From: Maribellus comscasis
GTDB taxonomy: Bacteria; Bacteroidota; Bacteroidia; Bacteroidales; Prolixibacteraceae
Direction of reading: 5' to 3'
NCBI RefSeq assembly: GCF_009762775.1
Contig: NZ_CP046401.1
Location: 1,860,001-1,924,000, forward strand
DNA: 64,000 nt
In this document: one piece after another, positions 28,131 through 36,715 of the stretch
Layout: each line of letters starts with the position of its first letter
Numbering within the stretch: the stretch's first letter is position 1
The notes under the pieces: generated by a model
Told to the model about the DNA's origin: nothing
What the model saw: the letters and a program-made list of their open reading frames with translations, nothing else
Databases searched by the model: none
Made by a program: the position numbers and the translations under genes

Positions 28131-31100
28131 ATGCCAACACATCGTATTTTATTACTGCTTCTTTTGTTGGAAAATGTTTTTGCAGTTCATTCCCAAAATG
28201 TGGAAGCATTTATAAAAGAGCCAAACACCATACGATTTCAAAAACTCTATCTCCACACCGACCGGGAATTTTACTTTTCGGGCGACTCGCTCTGGTTTGC
28301 AGCATACCTGGTGGAAGGACAGTCGCACATACCGGTTCCTGAGTCATGCAACTTATACATCGATTTAATTGGTGAAGATGGAGATATTATAAAAAACGAA
28401 ATGTTTGTGATTCAAAACGGGTTGGGCCGGGGTTGGCTTTCACTTTCCAATTCCACTGAATTGGAAGGAAACTATTTGCTGCGTGCCTATACCGACTACC
28501 TGAAAAATTTTGGCGACGACGCCTTTTTCACCAAAACCATCAGGGTTTCCACCGTTAAAAATTCTTTTGAACTGTCTTCGAGCCAGCGAAGTATTGATAA
28601 AAACTGGGCTCTTGACACATTAAATCAAATTTCAGCCGGAGAATCACCGGAAAATAAAATCGATGTTTCATTTCTCCCGGAAGCTGGGTTTCTGCTTGCC
28701 GGCGAATCAAATTGTGTAACGTTTGTAGCGGCTGACAAATCAGGAAAAAAAATCCCGGTTTCAGGAACTCTTTTTGATGAAAAAAACAAGCCGGTATTAA
28801 CTTTTCAATCCATTTACAAAGGTGCCGGAAAATTCTATTTCTATCCTAAAACCGGGGATACTTACTTTGCACAAATTGGAGAAAACCACTTTGAACTTCC
28901 CGAGGTAAAAGAAAGTGGCGCAAAACTGAAACTGGTAAATCAGGGAAAACTGCAGATACAATTGGTTGTTCAGGGGAAAGATACGGGCCGCGGACAGTGG
29001 ACACTTGTTGCGATGAATCGCGGCAGGGGCTTATTTTATATGGAAATCAACCGCCGGAAGATAAACTCGATTCTAAAAATAGATACAAAAAAACTACGGG
29101 GTGGAATCAACCGGCTGGTGCTGCTCGACGACAAATTGAACCCGGTTTCCGAGCGACTGGTTTTTATTAACGATGATATCAACCACCTACATGTCCGCTT
29201 AAACGACAAGCAACTGTCAACCCGCGAAATGGTTCAGATAAATATTCAAGACACGGTCGGTTCCGACATATCATTTCTTTCAATGGCTGTAGTTGATGAA
29301 AACTATCTGAATGCCACCGGAGTTTCACAAAACATGGCTTCGTATTTATTACTCGATTCGGAGTTAAAAGGCCATATTGAAGCGCCGGCTGATTATTTTA
29401 TTTCCGACGATTCGCTCGACTCCCAAACTAAACTCGATTTGCTGATGACAACAAACGGATGGAGCAATTACATCTGGAATGATTTGGATAAAGATTCCGT
29501 AGAAATAAAATTTGAACCGCAACTGGGATTTAATTTTGAAGGACAGGTAAAACGCGCCATTGGAAACAAAACTCTCCCTGAAGGCGATGTTACCATGATG
29601 CTTTTTAAAAGCGACAGTACAAAACAAATTATCGACCAGCCGCTCGATGAAAACGGAAATTTTAAATTCAGCAACATCTTTTTTACCGACTCAGCCTCTG
29701 TTTTTGTGCAGGCTCGCAATAAAAGAAACAAAAACAGTGTACAGTTTGAAATGGAGCTGCCAAAAATAACACTTCTTCCAATCGATATTCAACGGTTGAA
29801 GGTATTACAGGACTTTACCGGCATTCCTTTATCGCTATACCGGCAACGCTACCTGAATGACTTACGGTTAAAGGAATTTTATCCGGACAGAGATACACGA
29901 TTGATTGATGAAATTGATGTAACAGCCCGCAAACCCGAACCAAAAATAAAAACCGGAACACCTCAGAAAAATAAAGGCGCATATCAATTAACGTGGGAAA
30001 TGACTGCAGGCAGCATAGACATTGTGCAATATCTTACTACAAGAGTCCCAGGAGTTTATTCTAGTCTGATTTGGAATGAAGAGAAAAAAAAGAACGATGT
30101 ATTTATAAAATTATCACCCGGAGAAGCGAGTGGCATTGCAAATTTTTTTATTGATGGGTACCGGTACATAGAATACGATGAAGTCCGAAGTTACAACATA
30201 AGTGATATTAAAACGATAGAGATTATATCACCTCCAATGTCTTATGCTTTTGGAGCACGTGCAATGTGGGGGGCAATAAACCTTACGTTTAAAACAGGAG
30301 ATGAAAGAACTCTGGACAGGCCATTATTAGGTGGGATGGTAGAGAAGATTAAAGGTTTGGCATCTGTTAAAGAATTTTATTCACCACAATACACACCGGA
30401 AAATATAAATTCAGAAACACCTGATTTCAGAAATACTTTATACTGGAATCCGAGTCTTATTTTAGGAAATGGCCCGGCAGAAGTTTTATTTTTTACCTGC
30501 GACAATGTTTCGCGCTACAAAGTTCTGGTGGAAGGAGTTTCGGAAAACGGGCAGATTTGTTTGGGAAGTGCTGATTTTACTGTTGACCGGTTCCGAAGTT
30601 CAGACGCAGATACAGAAACATCAGAAACAGATAATTCAACAAAAGAAAAAAGCGAAAATATACCGGTTTCTGAAACAGTTAATCCTGAAAGTAGTAACCA
30701 TGAGGAATATTACATTGAAGGAACGATTTCAAGGAAAAATAAAAATACCAGTAAAGACTTTATTACCGGAACTGTACAAAACAACAACGGCGCTCCGGTT
30801 GAATTTGCCACATTGTACAATACCGGGAAAAAAACTTCGTGTATTACCGATGAGAACGGATTTTTCAGCCTGGAAGCACGGGTTAACGATTCGGTTGAAA
30901 TAAAACATTTGAACTATAAAACAAAACGTTTCCTGATCGATACTAAAAACAAAGATTTTGTTCTTTCATCCAAAGACTTTCAAATTGAAGAAGTGTTGGT
31001 TTCTCCACAATTTGCTTTCAATCTTTTTAACAAAAGCTGCGAAAACACATGGAAAACATTTAAAGATGAAAATATCGCCAGGGCTTATGCAAAATGTACC

Positions 31101-31841
31101 CGGAAATTATATGGCGAAACATTTGCACAGGAGGCTTTTTTGGACTTGGATATTGTTCAGAAAAAACTTCGGTCATACAAAAAAGGAGAGAACACCAATA
31201 TATACCGGGTTCAGGAAAAAATAGAAAAACACAGAGAAATTCAGGACAACGATTTTTTGATTGATTTGAATTTATTTTATCCACCGGTTCAGCAAATATA
31301 CTGGGTTGATTTACCTAAACAATTCAACTATCTGAAAAAAGAAGAAAGTAACTCTATAAAATTAATTCTTGCCAGCAAAACAACATATGATCACAAGTGC
31401 AATATTGAAATAATCATTAATAAAAAAGATACTACCCTGCTTTCGTTTGCGATGGTAAAAAAAGACATTAAACTTCCCTATTTACATTCAAAACTGGTTT
31501 TTGAAAAGCCACAGGAAGTATGGGATACAATTCCTGTTCAGAAAACCTACCATTACATAAAATATGATTATTCTGATGGATTTGGATATTTATCGGAGTA
31601 CGTACAGGGTGCGGTTATTAATCCGGGTCGGGAAATAGAAGTTTCTGAACATTTAAAAACATACAAAAACGGAGTTGAGTCACTAACAATCCGAAAAAAC
31701 CGCAAACGAATTTTTGACAACAGAATTACTTTACGTTCTATTAAAAACCGATACGAAACCGAGTTTTGGGAAAACCAGTATACAACAGGAGCATCTCCTT
31801 ATGATTTTAAAACTTTGGAAAATCTAAAAATAAAAGACTAA
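28131..31841 (+). CDS. Large envelope protein: MG2-like region, TonB plug domain, carboxypeptidase-like C-terminal module
   Basis: A 1236-residue exported protein with a signal peptide (RILLLLLLLENVFAVHS). Residues ~25-620 resemble the macroglobulin-like (MG2) proteins of Bacteroidota, with the start KLYLHTDREFYFSGDSLWFAAYL. Residues ~625-725 look like a TonB-receptor plug (YLTTRVPGVYSSLIW, FFIDGYRYIEYDEVRSYNISDIKTIEI), but no beta-barrel follows. A Ser/Thr/Glu-rich linker (about 825-865) leads to a carboxypeptidase regulatory-like beta domain (about 877-943, TGTVQNNNGAPVEFATLYNTG). A C-terminal region of ~290 residues resembles separate carboxypeptidase-like proteins. Start ATG 28131 directly precedes the signal. 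It ends where the convergent PLP enzyme gene ends, with no spacer. The role is unknown; an outer-membrane-associated assembly is likely. Confidence 0.65.
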   Translation: MPTHRILLLLLLLENVFAVHSQNVEAFIKEPNTIRFQKLYLHTDREFYFSGDSLWFAAYLVEGQSHIPVPESCNLYIDLIGEDGDIIKNEMFVIQNGLGRGWLSLSNSTELEGNYLLRAYTDYLKNFGDDAFFTKTIRVSTVKNSFELSSSQRSIDKNWALDTLNQISAGESPENKIDVSFLPEAGFLLAGESNCVTFVAADKSGKKIPVSGTLFDEKNKPVLTFQSIYKGAGKFYFYPKTGDTYFAQIGENHFELPEVKESGAKLKLVNQGKLQIQLVVQGKDTGRGQWTLVAMNRGRGLFYMEINRRKINSILKIDTKKLRGGINRLVLLDDKLNPVSERLVFINDDINHLHVRLNDKQLSTREMVQINIQDTVGSDISFLSMAVVDENYLNATGVSQNMASYLLLDSELKGHIEAPADYFISDDSLDSQTKLDLLMTTNGWSNYIWNDLDKDSVEIKFEPQLGFNFEGQVKRAIGNKTLPEGDVTMMLFKSDSTKQIIDQPLDENGNFKFSNIFFTDSASVFVQARNKRNKNSVQFEMELPKITLLPIDIQRLKVLQDFTGIPLSLYRQRYLNDLRLKEFYPDRDTRLIDEIDVTARKPEPKIKTGTPQKNKGAYQLTWEMTAGSIDIVQYLTTRVPGVYSSLIWNEEKKKNDVFIKLSPGEASGIANFFIDGYRYIEYDEVRSYNISDIKTIEIISPPMSYAFGARAMWGAINLTFKTGDERTLDRPLLGGMVEKIKGLASVKEFYSPQYTPENINSETPDFRNTLYWNPSLILGNGPAEVLFFTCDNVSRYKVLVEGVSENGQICLGSADFTVDRFRSSDADTETSETDNSTKEKSENIPVSETVNPESSNHEEYYIEGTISRKNKNTSKDFITGTVQNNNGAPVEFATLYNTGKKTSCITDENGFFSLEARVNDSVEIKHLNYKTKRFLIDTKNKDFVLSSKDFQIEEVLVSPQFAFNLFNKSCENTWKTFKDENIARAYAKCTRKLYGETFAQEAFLDLDIVQKKLRSYKKGENTNIYRVQEKIEKHREIQDNDFLIDLNLFYPPVQQIYWVDLPKQFNYLKKEESNSIKLILASKTTYDHKCNIEIIINKKDTTLLSFAMVKKDIKLPYLHSKLVFEKPQEVWDTIPVQKTYHYIKYDYSDGFGYLSEYVQGAVINPGREIEVSEHLKTYKNGVESLTIRKNRKRIFDNRITLRSIKNRYETEFWENQYTTGASPYDFKTLENLKIKD

Positions 31842-33071
31842 TTATGAAAGAGCCTGCTTTATATCTGAAATCAGATCTTCCACGTTTTCAATCCCAACGG
31901 AAAGCCGCATCATGGTATCACGCACGTCGGCAATTTTCCTTTCCTCCTCTGAAAATTCGGCGTAAATTGTTGAGTGAGGATGAATAATTAACGTTTTATT
32001 ATCGTTTAAATTAGTGGCCCGCCGGACTATTTGCAACTTGTTCATAAACGCAAAACAGGCTTCTTTTGATTCAAGGTCGAAGGTCATGATTGTTCCCGGA
32101 ATTCCACTAAAATATTTTTTTGCGAGGAAATTTCGCGAATCGGCTTCCAAACCCGGATACCCAACTTTTTTTACTTTCTGATTTGAGCTTAAAAACTTCC
32201 CCAAAGCCAGGCAATTCTGATAACATTTTTCGACCCGAAGTTCCAGGATATCCAATCCCTGGATCAGAAACTTCGCGGTTTGTGGTGCCATACTTCCGCC
32301 GGTGTTTCGGTAAATATTTTTGCGAAGTTTTGCAATAAACGCATTGTCCTTAAATTTCTCTATAAAATCTTTAAAGTTTGGATTCAGGCGCCAATCGTAA
32401 TTTCCATGATCGATAACAACACCACCAAAAGCAGTTCCTCCAGAGATGTGTTTGGTTGCTGAAAAAACCTCAATATTTATCCCCAACTTCCCGGCATTAA
32501 AAACATTGGGAGGAGTTACAGTGCTATCTGATATTAAAACAATTCCATATTTGCGGGAAATTTCTGACAACATCTCAATATCAGCAATTTCCAACTGCGG
32601 GTTGGTAACCGTTTCAAAATAAATGGCTCGTGTATTCTTATCAATCAGCTCTTCAAGCTTACCGCTGTCTTTCAAATCAGAAAACCGGACATCTATTCCA
32701 AAATCCGGCAACGTTTGCTGAAATAATGATAATGTATGTCCAAACAGTTGACTCCCTGAAATGATATTATCTCCTGATTTTGAAATAGCCAGAATCGTAT
32801 TTGAAATAGCAGCCATTCCTGAGCTTACCGCCAATACACCATTGCTCTGGGTTAACGTTTTTAGTTTTAACTCAAAATATTCTACTGTCGGACTCGATGC
32901 ACGTGAATAAGTATGAGCCACATATTCGCCTTTAAAATTGGCTTCGATCTGTTCTGCTGAATCAAATTCAAAAGCAACACTCTCATAAAGAGGAATCTGT
33001 AAACTTTTATGAGGGTCATTTTTGGGATAGGGAACATTTAATGCAAGTGTTGTAAATCCGCTTTTTTTCAT
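31842..33071 (-). CDS. Cys/Met metabolism PLP-dependent enzyme (O-acetylhomoserine sulfhydrylase or gamma-synthase type)
   Basis: A 409-residue member of the trans-sulfuration enzyme family. Seen: YSRASSPTVEYFELKLKTL, AVSSGMAAISNTILAI (phosphate-binding region), the aspartate in LISDSTVTPPNVF, the PLP lysine in VFSATKHISGGTAFGG, and the C-terminal LIIHPHSTIYAEF and RLSVGIENVEDLISDI. The family makes or breaks cystathionine or adds sulfide to acetylhomoserine. NPQLEIADI and the overall form suggest the MetY/MetZ side, but substrate choice is not readable. It stands alone and is convergent with the 1236-residue gene, stop next to stop. Confidence 0.85.
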   Translation of the reverse strand: MKKSGFTTLALNVPYPKNDPHKSLQIPLYESVAFEFDSAEQIEANFKGEYVAHTYSRASSPTVEYFELKLKTLTQSNGVLAVSSGMAAISNTILAISKSGDNIISGSQLFGHTLSLFQQTLPDFGIDVRFSDLKDSGKLEELIDKNTRAIYFETVTNPQLEIADIEMLSEISRKYGIVLISDSTVTPPNVFNAGKLGINIEVFSATKHISGGTAFGGVVIDHGNYDWRLNPNFKDFIEKFKDNAFIAKLRKNIYRNTGGSMAPQTAKFLIQGLDILELRVEKCYQNCLALGKFLSSNQKVKKVGYPGLEADSRNFLAKKYFSGIPGTIMTFDLESKEACFAFMNKLQIVRRATNLNDNKTLIIHPHSTIYAEFSEEERKIADVRDTMMRLSVGIENVEDLISDIKQALS

Positions 33072-33339
33072 TAGATATCAATTCTTGGTTCCATTTATAT
33101 TTTTTAACAACAATACTTTTTTAGAAAAGTTAGATTTTTTTTTGCGTGTATAACACAACGAAATAATAAAATCCAAATAATTTGTTTGAATATTAGACTT
33201 ATAGATTCGATTATATTCATTCAGTCTCTGTGAAATCCTGTTTTTTTATTCTTATCATAAAATTATACATTTTACGTTAGGGTTAAACCAAACATAGTTG
33301 TAAATTATATGTTAGTTTTCAGCTAAAGAATGCAATTAT

Positions 33340-33439
33340 GGTATAATTATTGCGTTTTAAACATTGGTTTTAAATTAATAATTAAACAGCATTAAAAACC
33401 AATTTTAAGCCATGGTGTCCCCCACCATGGTTTTTTTTT
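33340..33439 (+). ncRNA. Putative small structured RNA ending in a terminator (copy A)
   Basis: Two hairpins lie in tandem. ATTGGTTTTAA near 33363-33373 pairs with TTAAAAACCAAT near 33392-33403 (one bulge), followed by a strong terminator (33407-33439). No plus-strand gene lies upstream, so the terminator has no coding transcript to end. The words AACAT, GTTTTAAATTAA (33367-33378), ACAGC (33386-33390) and TTTTAAGCCAT (33403-33413) recur in the same order at 46801-46876 upstream of pyrH. The 5' end is not defined; the range starts at a TATAAT-like run. It could be a stand-alone sRNA or a leader attenuator for glgB. Confidence 0.45.
33407..33439 (+). terminator. Strong intrinsic terminator upstream of glgB
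   Basis: CCATGGTG (33410-33417) pairs perfectly with CACCATGG (33423-33430) around a TCCCC loop; three further outer pairs merge into a run of nine Ts. It lies about 150 bases before glgB with no upstream plus-strand gene. Confidence 0.9.
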
Positions 33440-33566
33440 GTTCGACAACAAAATAAAAAAGAATTAAATATTTCATTTAAAACCATTTGTACAAATACGA
33501 CCCGACAAAACGAACAATTCCAATGTTGTTTTTACTTCAACTTGATGAACTTTATGTGCTATTCTT

Positions 33567-33574
33567 TATCTTTA
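33567..33574 (+). promoter_or_regulatory. -7-like promoter box for glgB
   Basis: TATCTTTA matches TAnnTTTG at seven of eight positions, 12 bases before the glgB start. A TTG at 33542-33544 lies 22 bases upstream. The very short implied leader lowers confidence. Confidence 0.4.
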
Positions 33575-33586
33575 TAAAAAAAGAAT

Positions 33587-35605
33587 ATGAGTAATACACT
33601 TCCAAAGCTTGTCCAAGATGATCAATGGCTTCAGCCATTTTCGGGATTTATTCAACACTGGACAGAACTGGCCGAAAAAAAAGAAAAAGACCTGATTGGA
33701 AAAGGCTCGCTGAACGAATTTGCATCCGGTTATCTTTATTTTGGTTTACACAAAACCGAAACGGGATGGGTTATCAGAGAATGGCTTCCAAATGCCACAC
33801 ACATTTTTTTAATTGGCACTTTTAACAACTGGCAAGAAGAGAAACAATACGAATTCAAACCTTTGGGAAACGGAGTTTGGGAGTTACGCCTTGAAAGCGC
33901 CGCACTAACCCACGGCGATTTATATGCACTAAATGTACATTGGGCTATTAATTTTGGGAAAAGGATACCTGCCTGGGCTACGCGCGTTGTGCAGGATTCG
34001 GAAACAAATATATTCAATGCTCAGGTGTGGGCGCCCGATAAACCTTATGAATGGAATCATCCTGAATACCGAAAAACGGAAGAACCTCCTTTAATTTATG
34101 AAGCCCACATCGGGATGGCTGGAGAAGAGGAGCGTGTGCATACTTATAATGAATTCAGGGAAAAAATGCTACCGCGAATTAAAGCCAACGGATATAACAC
34201 GGTTCAGTTAATGGCCATCCCGGAACACCCGTATTATGGCAGTTTTGGCTACCATGTTTCCAGTTTTTTTGCAGCGTCGTCGCGTTTTGGAACTCCCTTC
34301 GAATTAAAACAACTGATAGACGAAGCACATGGAATGGGGATGGCAGTCATCATGGATTTGGTACATTCTCACGCCGTAAAAAATGAAATTGAAGGTTTGG
34401 GAAAATACGATGGAACGCGTTTCCAGTTTTTTCATGACGGCCCCAAAGGCGAGCATCCGGCATGGGATTCTTACTGTTTTAATTATTCTAAAAACGAGGT
34501 TCTCCATTTTCTTTTGTCAAATATTAAATACTGGCTTGAAGAATATAAATTTGATGGATTCAGGTTTGATGGCGTAACAAGTATGTTGTATTTTGATCAT
34601 GGTCTGGAAAAAGCATTTACAAACTACCATGATTATTTCGGGCCAAATACCGATCTGGAGGCAACCACATACTTTCGGCTGGCCAATAAATTAATAAAAC
34701 AAGTAAAACCGGATTCAATTGCCATTGCAGAAGATGTTTCCGGGATGCCGGGTTTAGCTGTTCCTGTTGAAAGTGGCGGATTGGGGTTCGACTATCGAAT
34801 GGCGATGGGAATGCCAGACTTCTGGATTAAAATTATAAAAGAAAAATCAGATGATGAATGGGATGTAGGTGATATTTTTCACCAGCTTACTTCGAAACGA
34901 ATGGACGAAAAAGTGGTAAGTTATGCCGAATCTCACGACCAGGCACTTGTAGGCGACAAAACAATCATTTTTCGCCTCATCGATAAAGAGATGTATTTCA
35001 GTATGCGAAAAGATCAACCCAATATGATTGTCGATCGTGGCATTACCCTGCACAAAATGATTCGTTTGGCCACAGCAACAACAGCGGGGGGAGCCTATTT
35101 GAATTTTATGGGAAATGAATTTGGACATCCTGAATGGATCGATTTTCCACGGGAAGGAAACGGATGGTCGTATAAACACTGCCGCCGAATCTGGAATATC
35201 GCAGAAGATCCGGAGTTAAAGTTTCACTGGCTTTATGATTTTGATAAAGAAATGATTCAACTCATCAGCAAAAATAAGCTGTTAACTATTCCCGAAGTAA
35301 ATATGGTTATGGAAAACAAACCGGACAAGGTTTTTGCTTTCCACCGCGGTTTATTCCTATTTGTTTTCAATTTTAATCCTTCTCAGTCGTTTACCGATTT
35401 TGGTATTCCGCTGGGGCCCGGAAAATACAAAATTGTTCTAAATACCGACTCAGGTAGGTTTGGCGGTAATGATCTGGTGGATGAAGACATCAGTTATTAC
35501 ACATTGCCCAGTGGTGGGATTACCAGCCAGCATTATCTGAAGTTATATTTGCCTGCACGTACCGCTTTGGTTCTCAAAAAAATTGATTTTCCCAAAATAA
35601 AATAA
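33587..35605 (+). CDS. glgB: 1,4-alpha-glucan branching enzyme (GH13)
   Basis: Creates alpha-1,6 branches in glycogen. The 672 residues have an N-terminal CBM48 (about 45-150: GWVIREWLPNATHIFLIGTFNNW) and a GH13 barrel resembling the eukaryotic branching-enzyme type: VIMDLVHSHAVKN, nucleophile Asp in FDGFRFDGVTSMLYFDHG, acid Glu in IAIAEDVSGMPGL, and VSYAESHDQALVGDKT. The C-terminal beta domain is normal. It is the first gene of a six-gene alpha-glucan cluster, and the next gene starts at the base after its stop codon. Confidence 0.94.
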   Translation: MSNTLPKLVQDDQWLQPFSGFIQHWTELAEKKEKDLIGKGSLNEFASGYLYFGLHKTETGWVIREWLPNATHIFLIGTFNNWQEEKQYEFKPLGNGVWELRLESAALTHGDLYALNVHWAINFGKRIPAWATRVVQDSETNIFNAQVWAPDKPYEWNHPEYRKTEEPPLIYEAHIGMAGEEERVHTYNEFREKMLPRIKANGYNTVQLMAIPEHPYYGSFGYHVSSFFAASSRFGTPFELKQLIDEAHGMGMAVIMDLVHSHAVKNEIEGLGKYDGTRFQFFHDGPKGEHPAWDSYCFNYSKNEVLHFLLSNIKYWLEEYKFDGFRFDGVTSMLYFDHGLEKAFTNYHDYFGPNTDLEATTYFRLANKLIKQVKPDSIAIAEDVSGMPGLAVPVESGGLGFDYRMAMGMPDFWIKIIKEKSDDEWDVGDIFHQLTSKRMDEKVVSYAESHDQALVGDKTIIFRLIDKEMYFSMRKDQPNMIVDRGITLHKMIRLATATTAGGAYLNFMGNEFGHPEWIDFPREGNGWSYKHCRRIWNIAEDPELKFHWLYDFDKEMIQLISKNKLLTIPEVNMVMENKPDKVFAFHRGLFLFVFNFNPSQSFTDFGIPLGPGKYKIVLNTDSGRFGGNDLVDEDISYYTLPSGGITSQHYLKLYLPARTALVLKKIDFPKIK

Positions 35606-36631
35606 ATGGTAAAAACAAAATTTCAGACGGTAGTTGAAATCCCCTCCTATAACCGGAAAACGAGTTATTCCAAAAAAAATGTTTTTTTAGGATCGTGTTT
35701 TACCGAAAACGTGGGCAACAAAATGGCTGATCTGAAATACAATGTGGACATCAATCCTTTTGGTATTTTATACAATCCGGCATCTGTTGCAAACGGAATT
35801 AATATTCTTTTGGAAGAGTTGCAAATTGATGAAAAGGAACTCGTGCATCACAATGGACTATGGCACAGTTTTTTTCATCACGGAAAATTTTCTGATTCGG
35901 ATAAAAACAAAACACTTGAGAACATAAATTCAAGACTCCGGTTTTCATCCGAGTACCTGAAATCAACTGATTTCCTTTTTGTAACATTCGGAACAGCATG
36001 GATTTTTGAATATAAAAAAACAGGAGAGGTGGTTTCCAATTGCCATAAAATACCTGCTGCTGAGTTCGGGCGTCGTCGATTGAACCCTGAGGAAATTGAA
36101 AATAAATACCTTCAATTGTTGCCAAAAGTGTGGGAACAAAATCCGGATTGTAAAATTATTTTTACAGTTAGTCCTGTTCGGCACTGGAAAGATGGTGCCG
36201 TTGAAAATCAGCGCAGCAAAGCAACACTGATTTTAGCGATTGATAGCATCATTCGGAAATTTGGAACAGAAAAATGTAATTACTTTCCTTCTTACGAAAT
36301 AATGATGGATGAATTACGCGATTACCGGTTTTATGCAGACGATATGATTCATGTTTCTGAAGTTGGAATAGACCATATCTGGAATTTGTTTGAAGAGAAC
36401 TTAATAGATGAAAACAGTAAGTTCCTAAAGAACAGAATTCAAAAAATAAAAAAGGCATTCCTGCATCGTCCCTACAACCGTGTTTCAAAAGAATATTTAG
36501 ACTTTTTGAACACAGCGTTAAAACAAGTTAAAGAGTTGCAAAAAGAATTCCCCAATCTTAATTTTGAGTTAGAAAAAAATCATTTTAAGGTTGAATTTGA
36601 TGAAATCAAAAAGAAGTTCGAACAATTCTGA
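35606..36631 (+). CDS. GSCFA domain protein
   Basis: A 341-residue protein of the GSCFA family, named for a motif that appears here as FLGSCFTENVGNKM (residues 28-41). Other conserved pieces are FLFVTFGTAWIFEY, CHKIPAAEFGRR, FTVSPVRHWKDG and DDMIHVSEVGIDHIW. The motif layout (GSCF near the start, DxxH late) suggests an SGNH/GDSL-like hydrolase fold; this is inference. Its start codon directly abuts the glgB stop and debranching enzyme follows, so it is embedded in the glycogen cluster, which suggests a role on an alpha-glucan or its substituents. No signal peptide is visible. Confidence 0.85.
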   Translation: MVKTKFQTVVEIPSYNRKTSYSKKNVFLGSCFTENVGNKMADLKYNVDINPFGILYNPASVANGINILLEELQIDEKELVHHNGLWHSFFHHGKFSDSDKNKTLENINSRLRFSSEYLKSTDFLFVTFGTAWIFEYKKTGEVVSNCHKIPAAEFGRRRLNPEEIENKYLQLLPKVWEQNPDCKIIFTVSPVRHWKDGAVENQRSKATLILAIDSIIRKFGTEKCNYFPSYEIMMDELRDYRFYADDMIHVSEVGIDHIWNLFEENLIDENSKFLKNRIQKIKKAFLHRPYNRVSKEYLDFLNTALKQVKELQKEFPNLNFELEKNHFKVEFDEIKKKFEQF

Positions 36632-36642
36632 AACTAAAAAGT

Positions 36643-36650
36643 TACATTTG
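36643..36650 (+). promoter_or_regulatory. Possible internal promoter before the debranching enzyme gene
   Basis: TACATTTG is an exact TAnnTTTG match 66 bases before the start of the debranching gene, in an 84-base gap. A small hairpin (ACAGG/CCTGT) lies just downstream in the presumed leader. Confidence 0.4.
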
Positions 36651-36715
36651 AATACAGGAAAGACTCCTTCCCTGTTTCTGACTATACCAATAATCATTAT
36701 CTCTTATTTTAGATC

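Larger units (their letters stand above)
33072..33586. other. 515-base intergenic region upstream of glgB
   Basis: No coding sequence was found here. The left part (33072-33320) is AT-rich and contains the divergent start region of the PLP enzyme gene. The right part holds the structured RNA candidate at 33340-33439, and then the glgB promoter box at 33567-33574. No tRNA or repeat array is visible. Confidence 0.7.
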
